Under the pieces are notes generated by a model. The model saw only the letters and a list, made by a program, of their open reading frames with translations, made no database searches and had not been told where the DNA came from. From Sphingomonadales bacterium (lineage in GTDB: Bacteria > Pseudomonadota > Alphaproteobacteria > Sphingomonadales > Sphingomonadaceae), in the NCBI GenBank assembly GCA_017309275.1, contig JAFKLT010000030.1, forward strand, positions 1-64,000: DNA of 64,000 nucleotides. Reading direction: 5' to 3'. A program made the translations under genes and the position numbers. Positions 59,401-64,000 of the stretch are shown here, in pieces (within the stretch, counting starts at the first letter, position 1; the number at the start of each line of letters is the position of its first letter).

Positions 59401-59799
59401 ATGAGCGACGCGCATGGGCTTTCGCCGATCGCAGCGGGATTGTGGGCCGAAGGCCCGCCGCCGCGCCTGATCGGCGGCAGAAGGGAAAGCGGCGAAATCG
59501 TCTTTCCGCTGCCTGACGAACCGCTGGAACCGCTCAAGTCCGTCGAATTGTCGCCCACGGGAACATTGTGGTCGTGGACCAGCCAGGAGTTCCAGCCGAA
59601 GCCGCCATTCTCCGGCCCCGAGCCTTTCGAGCCATTTTTGCTCGGCTATATAGAATTGGCGAATGAAGTGATCGTCGAGAGCCGCATCGTCGAAACGTCG
59701 ATCGACCGGCTTCGCCTGGGGATGGCCATGCAGTTGGTGATCGTGGCGTTCGACGATCACCGCAGCACCTATGCCTTTCGCCCGGAGCCAGCCGCATGA
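59401..59799 (+). CDS. DUF35-like OB-fold protein lacking zinc-ribbon cysteines
   Basis: A 132-residue protein resembling DUF35 acyl-CoA-binding partners of thiolase-like enzymes. The OB-fold part is recognisable (VELSPTGTLWSWTSQEF, FLLGYIELANEVIVESRIVE, LRLGMAMQLVIVAF). The N-terminal region that normally holds two Cys-x2-Cys pairs reads LIGGRRESGEIVFPLPDEP, with no cysteine in the whole protein. It overlaps the thiolase-like gene by four bases (ATGA), matching the usual DUF35-thiolase pairing (for example Ltp2 with its DUF35 partner in steroid side-chain cleavage). Start at 59401 is favoured; 59389 is possible. Confidence 0.72.
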   Translation: MSDAHGLSPIAAGLWAEGPPPRLIGGRRESGEIVFPLPDEPLEPLKSVELSPTGTLWSWTSQEFQPKPPFSGPEPFEPFLLGYIELANEVIVESRIVETSIDRLRLGMAMQLVIVAFDDHRSTYAFRPEPAA

Positions 59800-60944
59800 G
59801 CGAGAATGTCTATATCATCGGCGCGGGCATCCACGCTTTCGGACGCACCGAAGGGCGATCGGGCCGGGCACAGGGCGTGTTCGCGCTGCGACAGGCGCTG
59901 GACGACGCCGGGATCGATTGGGCCGACATCGGCTTTGCCAGCGGGGGCTCGGTCGCCGCCGGTTCCGCCGACATCATGGTCAACGACCTGGGCTTTACCA
60001 GCCTGCCGTTCATCAACGTGCACAACGGCTGCGCGACCGGCGGCAGCGCGTTGACGTCGGCGCACAATGCGATCGCGTCGGGCATGTGCGACTTCGCCGT
60101 CGCGGTGGGCTTCGACAAGCATCCGCGCGGCGCGTTCAATGCCAAGCCCGCGAACTATGGCCTGCCCGAATGGTATGGCGAGACGGGCATGATGCTGACG
60201 ACGCAATTCTTTGCCCTCAAGATCCAGCGATACATGGCGCTGCACGGGATCAGCCGCCGGACGCTGGGCAAGGTGGCCGAAAAGGCGTTCCGCAACGGCA
60301 CGCTGTGCGATCATGCGTGGCGCCGCTCGCCGGTCGACCTCGACACGATCCTCAACGCGCCGATGGTCAATGATCCGCTGACCAAATATATGTTCTGTTC
60401 GCCCGCCGAGGGCGGCGTCGCGCTGGTTCTGGCGAGCGAGAAAAAGGTCCGGGAACTGGGCGCCGATGGGGTGAAGATCGCCAGCATCGCGTTTCGCACG
60501 CGGCCCGAGGGATCGTTCGAGGTCTTCGCTCCGTCGATCCGCACCCCGCCGGGCGGCAAGCCCACGGCGCTGGCCAGCAAGGCCGCGTTCGAGCTGGCGG
60601 GCATCGGCCCCGAAGACGTCGACGTCGCGCAGCTTCAGGATACGGAGAGCGGCGCCGAGATCATGCACATGGCCGAGAACGGCTTTTGCGCCGACGGCGA
60701 GCAGGAGGAATGGTTCGCCAACGGCTGGTCGGAGATCGGCGGACGCCTGCCGATCAATACCGACGGCGGATGCCTGGCCTGCGGCGAGCCCGTCGGTGCG
60801 TCGGGGCTGCGCCAGGTCTATGAAAATGTGCAGCAGTTGCGGGGGCGGACGGGCGCGCGTCAGGTCCCCGGCGATCCGAAGGTCGGATACAGCCATGTCT
60901 ATGGCGCGCCGGGCCTGTCCGCGGTGGCGATCGTCACCCGGTAG
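59796..60944 (+). CDS. Thiolase-fold protein of the lipid-transfer/Ltp type
   Basis: A 382-residue thiolase-superfamily protein. The nucleophile position is Cys in VHNGCATGGSAL. The usual GHP catalytic histidine is replaced: the late motif reads CGEPVGASGLRQVYE (Glu), as I recall for many Ltp/SCP2-like proteins. The NEAF region reads QLQDTESGAEI. Some members of this group are thiolases; Ltp2 is a retro-aldolase acting with a DUF35 partner in sterol side-chain degradation. The coupled DUF35 gene supports an Ltp-like two-subunit enzyme. It is followed by an MFS transporter. Confidence 0.82.
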   Translation: MSENVYIIGAGIHAFGRTEGRSGRAQGVFALRQALDDAGIDWADIGFASGGSVAAGSADIMVNDLGFTSLPFINVHNGCATGGSALTSAHNAIASGMCDFAVAVGFDKHPRGAFNAKPANYGLPEWYGETGMMLTTQFFALKIQRYMALHGISRRTLGKVAEKAFRNGTLCDHAWRRSPVDLDTILNAPMVNDPLTKYMFCSPAEGGVALVLASEKKVRELGADGVKIASIAFRTRPEGSFEVFAPSIRTPPGGKPTALASKAAFELAGIGPEDVDVAQLQDTESGAEIMHMAENGFCADGEQEEWFANGWSEIGGRLPINTDGGCLACGEPVGASGLRQVYENVQQLRGRTGARQVPGDPKVGYSHVYGAPGLSAVAIVTR

Positions 60945-61003
60945 GGCGGCCGTCCGACGAAGGCGGCCGCATCGGCGTCTGCAGGCTTGATGGAGAACAA
61001 GCA

Positions 61004-62326
61004 TTGAAGATGGACGACACGGCGATCGAGACACGGCCCGCATCGGGGCTTGGCTATAGCTATTACGTCGTCCTCCTTCTGATGCTGACCTATATCCTGT
61101 CGTTCCTCGACCGGGTGCTGATCAGCCTGCTGGCCGAGCCGATCCGCGCCGAATTCGACCTTGGCGACACCGAGATCGGCCTGCTTGTCGGCTTTGGCTT
61201 TGTGCTCTTCTACACCGTCCTCGGCCTGCCCTTCGGCGCCGCCGCCGATCGCACCAACCGCCGCAACCTGATCGTGATGGGGCTGGTCGGATGGAGCCTA
61301 GCGACCGCGGGCACCGGCCTGGTAAGCGGCTTCGGCGGCCTGCTGCTGATGCGCGCGCTGGTCGGGGTGGGCGAAGCGACGCTCTCGCCCGCCGCGCTAT
61401 CGACCATCGCCGACCGATTTCCCCCCGAACGGCTTGGCTTTGCCATTTCGCTCTATTCGTCGGGCGTCGTGCTCGGCGGCGGCCTGGCGATGGGATTCGG
61501 CGGGACGATCGCCGAGTGGGCGGCCCGGACGAGCATCGACATACCGGGCTGGGGCCCGATCGGCGACTGGCGGCTGGCGATGCTGCTGGTGGGGCTGCTC
61601 GGCATTCCGCTCGCGGTGCTGCTGCTCGCGACGATGCGCGAGGCACCGCGCGGAACCCGGCTGGCCGAGGTTCCGCGCATGGCCGTGCTGCTGGCGACGA
61701 TGCGCGCCAATGCGGCGGCCTTCGCCACCGTGTTCGGCGGCTTCGGCTGCCTGGTGATCGCCGGCTATATCCCCATGCTCTGGGGTCCGTCGCTGCTCGC
61801 CCGCGCGCACGGCCTGTCGGCGCCCGAGATCGGCATGGCGCTGGGCATCATCGTCGGCCTGTGCGGCTTCGCCGGCGTTCTCATCGGAGGGCTGGTTTCC
61901 GATCGCATGGCGCGGCGCGGGATCGCCAACGCGCCGGTCCTGCTGGTCCTCATGACGCTGCCGCTGCAAATCCTGTCGTTCGGCGGCGCCTATCTGCTGG
62001 CCGACACGCGGACCGTTCTGATCCTGTTGGGGCTGGGCGTCTTCCTCTCTTCGATGCTGGGCGGGTTGCAGGCGACAACGGTGCAGCTTTTGACGCCCGC
62101 GACGATGCGCGGACGGGCGATGGCCATGTATCTGCTGGTCGTGACCCTGCTGGGAATGGGGCTGGGTCCGCTGATCGTCGGCTTGCTGAGCGACCATGTC
62201 TTTGCCGCGCTACCGGCGGCGCTGGCGACCGTTTCCACCGTGTCGCTGACGCTCGCGGCGGCGATCCTGTGGGCCGGACGCAACGCGGTGCGGCAATCGA
62301 TCCTCGCCATGCGCGCGCCGGGCTAG
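61004..62326 (+). CDS. MFS transporter, spinster-like
   Basis: A major-facilitator inner-membrane protein of about 440 residues with twelve hydrophobic segments. The start is TTG at 61004 (GGAG eight bases upstream) or ATG at 61010. Landmarks are YVVLLLMLTYILSFLDRVLI in the first helix and GLPFGAAADRTNRRNLIVMG in the loop 2-3 MFS signature, with GVGEATLSPAALSTIADRF in helix 4-5. This resembles the spinster-type MFS group common in sphingomonads. It may move the island substrate or an intermediate across the inner membrane. It follows the thiolase-like gene by 59 bases and is the last gene of the island. Confidence 0.9.
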   Translation: MKMDDTAIETRPASGLGYSYYVVLLLMLTYILSFLDRVLISLLAEPIRAEFDLGDTEIGLLVGFGFVLFYTVLGLPFGAAADRTNRRNLIVMGLVGWSLATAGTGLVSGFGGLLLMRALVGVGEATLSPAALSTIADRFPPERLGFAISLYSSGVVLGGGLAMGFGGTIAEWAARTSIDIPGWGPIGDWRLAMLLVGLLGIPLAVLLLATMREAPRGTRLAEVPRMAVLLATMRANAAAFATVFGGFGCLVIAGYIPMLWGPSLLARAHGLSAPEIGMALGIIVGLCGFAGVLIGGLVSDRMARRGIANAPVLLVLMTLPLQILSFGGAYLLADTRTVLILLGLGVFLSSMLGGLQATTVQLLTPATMRGRAMAMYLLVVTLLGMGLGPLIVGLLSDHVFAALPAALATVSTVSLTLAAAILWAGRNAVRQSILAMRAPG

Positions 62327-62595
62327 GCCGAAAACTCCTTCCAATCCCGATGGCTCGATCGCCCGGCTGACGACCGGGCATGCGATGTGCGGCCTTCGCC
62401 GCCCAGGGCGGTGGTTCTGCGCCGCCGCCGGGTGTAGAATGGGCGGCCGCCTGCCAGATCGCGCGCGGCGTCTTTTCTAATTTATCGAACATATCGAGTA
62501 ATTTTATCGTTCTGTTTCGTACAAATACTCCAGTCTAGACCGGCCTCACCCCGAACGGATCGGGATCCCGGATTTCTTCAGAAGGAGTGTCAGCC

Positions 62596-63255
62596 ATGTC
62601 GATCAAAGCCACGCCGACCCCAGCCAAGGCCCTGCTGAACCCCAGCAACCACGCGCTGGTGCTCATCGATTTCCAGTCGCAAATGGCCTTCGCCACCAAA
62701 TCGATCGCCCCCGAACTGCTGCGCAACAACGCCGCGCTCGTCTCGAACAGCGCCGCGGGTTTCAATGTGCCCACCATCCTGACCACCGTCGCCGAGAAGA
62801 GCTTCTCCGGCCCGATGTTCAGCGAGATCACCGACGCCTTCCCCGGCCAGGCGCTGCTCGACCGCACCAGCATGAACACCTGGGAAGACGCCGCGGTGAT
62901 CGAGGAAGTGAACCGGATCGGCAAGGATCGCATCGTCTTTGCCGGCCTGTGGACGTCGGTCTGCATCGTCGGCCCGGTGCTCTCCGCGCTCGAACAGGGG
63001 TTCGAGGCCTATGTCATCACCGACGCCAGCGGCGACATTTCGGAAGAAGCCCATGAACGCGCCGTCGAACGGATGGTGCAGGCGGGCGCGAAGCCGATCA
63101 CCGCGCTGCAATATCTGCTCGAACTGCAGCGCGACTGGGCGCGCGCCGATACCTATGACCTGACCACCGGCATCGCCCGCAAGTGGGGCGGCGCCTACGG
63201 CCTTGGCATCACCTATGCCAAGACGATGTTCGGCGCGTCGGAAGGCGGCCACTAA
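62596..63255 (+). CDS. Isochorismatase family hydrolase (YcaC-like)
   Basis: A 219-residue cysteine hydrolase from the ATG at 62596, which has AAGGAG nine bases upstream; a GTG nine bases earlier is less likely. The catalytic Asp is in [13 protein letters not shown] and the nucleophile Cys in [23 protein letters not shown]-like segment and a C-terminal part typical of YcaC-type members follow. Biological substrates of this subgroup are unknown. The 269 bases upstream hold an AT-rich tract (62476-62530) and a small GC hairpin (62361-62379) but no gene. It is followed by a terminator, then the alpha/beta hydrolase. Confidence 0.88.
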   Translation: MSIKATPTPAKALLNPSNHALVLIDFQSQMAFATKSIAPELLRNNAALVSNSAAGFNVPTILTTVAEKSFSGPMFSEITDAFPGQALLDRTSMNTWEDAAVIEEVNRIGKDRIVFAGLWTSVCIVGPVLSALEQGFEAYVITDASGDISEEAHERAVERMVQAGAKPITALQYLLELQRDWARADTYDLTTGIARKWGGAYGLGITYAKTMFGASEGGH

Positions 63256-63262
63256 CTCCCCC

Positions 63263-63295
63263 GGGGCCGGGCTCCACGCGGGTTCGGCCCCTTTT
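63263..63295 (+). terminator. Rho-independent terminator after the isochorismatase-type gene
   Basis: GGGGCCG (63263-63269) pairs with CGGCCCC (63285-63291), directly followed by TTTT. The loop region contains further GC pairing. Confidence 0.65.
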
Positions 63296-63341
63296 CACGT
63301 CCCGCACCTTCTCCCTCTCTTTGTCTGAAAGGATTATTGTC

Positions 63342-64000
63342 ATGAGCTTTGTCACCACCAACGACGGCACCAACATCTTCTACAAGGATTGGGGTCCGAA
63401 GGACGCCCAGCCGATCGTCTTCCACCACGGCTGGCCGCTGTCGTCGGACGATTGGGACGCGCAGATGCTCTTCTTCCTCGCGAACGGCTATCGCGTCGTC
63501 GCGCACGATCGCCGCGGCCACGGTCGCTCGGATCAGGTGAGCGAGGGTCACGACATGGCGCATTATGCCGCCGACGCGGCCGCCGTCGCCGACCATCTCG
63601 ACCTTCGCAACGCAATCCACATCGGTCATTCGACCGGCGGCGGCGAGGTCGCGGCCTATGTCGCGCGCCACGGCATCCCGCAGGGCCGCGTTGCCAAGGC
63701 GGTGCTGGTCAGCGCCGTGCCGCCGATCATGCTGAAGACCGATCGCTACCCCGGTGGCCTGCCGATCGAAGTGTTCGACGGCTTCCGCGCCGCGCTGGCC
63801 GCCAATCGCGCCGGCTTCTTCCGCGACGTCGCCGCGGGTCCCTTCTACGGCTTCAATCGCCCCGGCGCGAAGGTCGACGAGGCGGTCGTCGACAATTGGT
63901 GGCGCCAGGGAATGACGGGCAGCGCCAAGGCGCATTATGACGGCATCAAGGCCTTTTCGGAAACCGACCAGACCGACGATCTGAAGGCGATCACCGTCCC
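63342..64000 (+). CDS. Alpha/beta hydrolase, non-heme chloroperoxidase-like (cut by window edge)
   Basis: The first 219 codons of an alpha/beta hydrolase; the C-terminus lies beyond the window. It starts [18 protein letters not shown] and has the oxyanion region [28 protein letters not shown] and the nucleophile elbow [15 protein letters not shown] with Ser. These match the cofactor-free haloperoxidase/arylesterase group (often 270-280 residues). The catalytic Asp and His would lie downstream of or near the edge. The pairing of an isochorismatase-type gene with this hydrolase is common in proteobacteria but the pathway is unclear. Confidence 0.9.
   Translation, partial: MSFVTTNDGTNIFYKDWGPKDAQPIVFHHGWPLSSDDWDAQMLFFLANGYRVVAHDRRGHGRSDQVSEGHDMAHYAADAAAVADHLDLRNAIHIGHSTGGGEVAAYVARHGIPQGRVAKAVLVSAVPPIMLKTDRYPGGLPIEVFDGFRAALAANRAGFFRDVAAGPFYGFNRPGAKVDEAVVDNWWRQGMTGSAKAHYDGIKAFSETDQTDDLKAITV

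Noticed and set aside
33386-60944. Assigning the island to a named pathway such as abietane (dit) or bile-acid degradation
   Set aside because: Individual families match several such pathways, but no diagnostic ring-cleavage dioxygenase or ketosteroid dehydrogenase is present, so the substrate class is left as an inference.
1-64000. Insertion sequences, prophage genes, integrases, CRISPR arrays or rRNA
   Set aside because: I found no transposase-like or integrase-like product, no regularly spaced direct repeats and no rRNA segment. The single tRNA has no adjacent integrase or duplicated end that would suggest an attachment site.

Overview
The window is GC-rich and tightly packed. Its content is typical of a sphingomonad-type alphaproteobacterium (Sphingopyxis, Novosphingobium or Sphingobium relatives): large TonB-dependent receptors with AHA|Q signal-peptide ends, many SDRs, acyl-CoA enzymes and Rieske oxygenases, and translationally coupled genes (ATGA, TGATG, GTGA junctions). 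Genus is inferred from gene content. I see no transposase, integrase, phage gene or CRISPR array.

Layout. (1) 1-5.7 kb: a cut-off DUF4118 sensor, an AraC regulator, and a leuC-leuD-hydrolase operon divergent from a LysR gene with a palindromic operator between them. (2) 5.9-19.3 kb: a TonB receptor, an AbgT-type transporter, an M20 amidohydrolase, a penicillin-acylase-type Ntn hydrolase and a DAO-type flavoprotein on the plus strand; an S9 peptidase and a ferredoxin reductase on the minus strand. The first set looks like an uptake and deacylation route for an N-acyl or amide compound. (3) 19.4-27.4 kb: an IclR regulator divergent from an acyl-CoA operon (SDR, acyl-CoA dehydrogenase, CaiB-type enzyme resembling 2-methylfumaryl-CoA isomerase, thiolase, methylsuccinyl-CoA-dehydrogenase-like enzyme, MaoC/FAS1-like hydratase). 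(4) 27.4-33.2 kb: housekeeping-like genes: ogt, tRNA-Thr(CGT), a two-component system, a HAD phosphatase, a GT-B-like transferase and an FkbM methyltransferase. (5) 33.2-62.3 kb: a catabolic island with one complete Rieske oxygenase, an unusual pair of incomplete Rieske proteins, a P450, a ferredoxin, five SDRs, two MDR proteins, an FMN/FeS/FAD enoate reductase, an acyl-CoA ligase, a MaoC hydratase, a thiolase-like protein plus DUF35 partner, a TonB receptor, an MFS carrier, a TetR regulator, and an E1/E2 2-oxoacid dehydrogenase whose E2 is split in two. (6) 62.6-64 kb: an isochorismatase-type hydrolase and a cut-off alpha/beta hydrolase.

The most striking feature lies at 45.6-47.9 kb. Two divergent genes encode complementary halves of a Rieske oxygenase. 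The minus-strand protein keeps the [2Fe-2S] ligands but lacks the catalytic-iron region. The plus-strand protein has lost three of four [2Fe-2S] ligands but keeps the His-x4-His catalytic-iron motif. Neighbouring proteins (an MDR without zinc ligands, a DUF35 protein without zinc-ribbon cysteines, an APH-fold protein with Asp-to-Asn in the Brenner motif, a half-length CaiB-like protein) are also stripped of usual active-site residues.

Across the island, most promoter regions carry a near-palindrome close to TATAGCGCGTTATA. This suggests a single regulon, plausibly run by the TetR protein at 42.3-43.2 kb. The substrate cannot be read from sequence. The mix of P450, Rieske oxygenases, CoA ligase, enoate reductase and Ltp-like thiolase/DUF35 fits a polycyclic terpenoid or steroid-like compound; this is inference.
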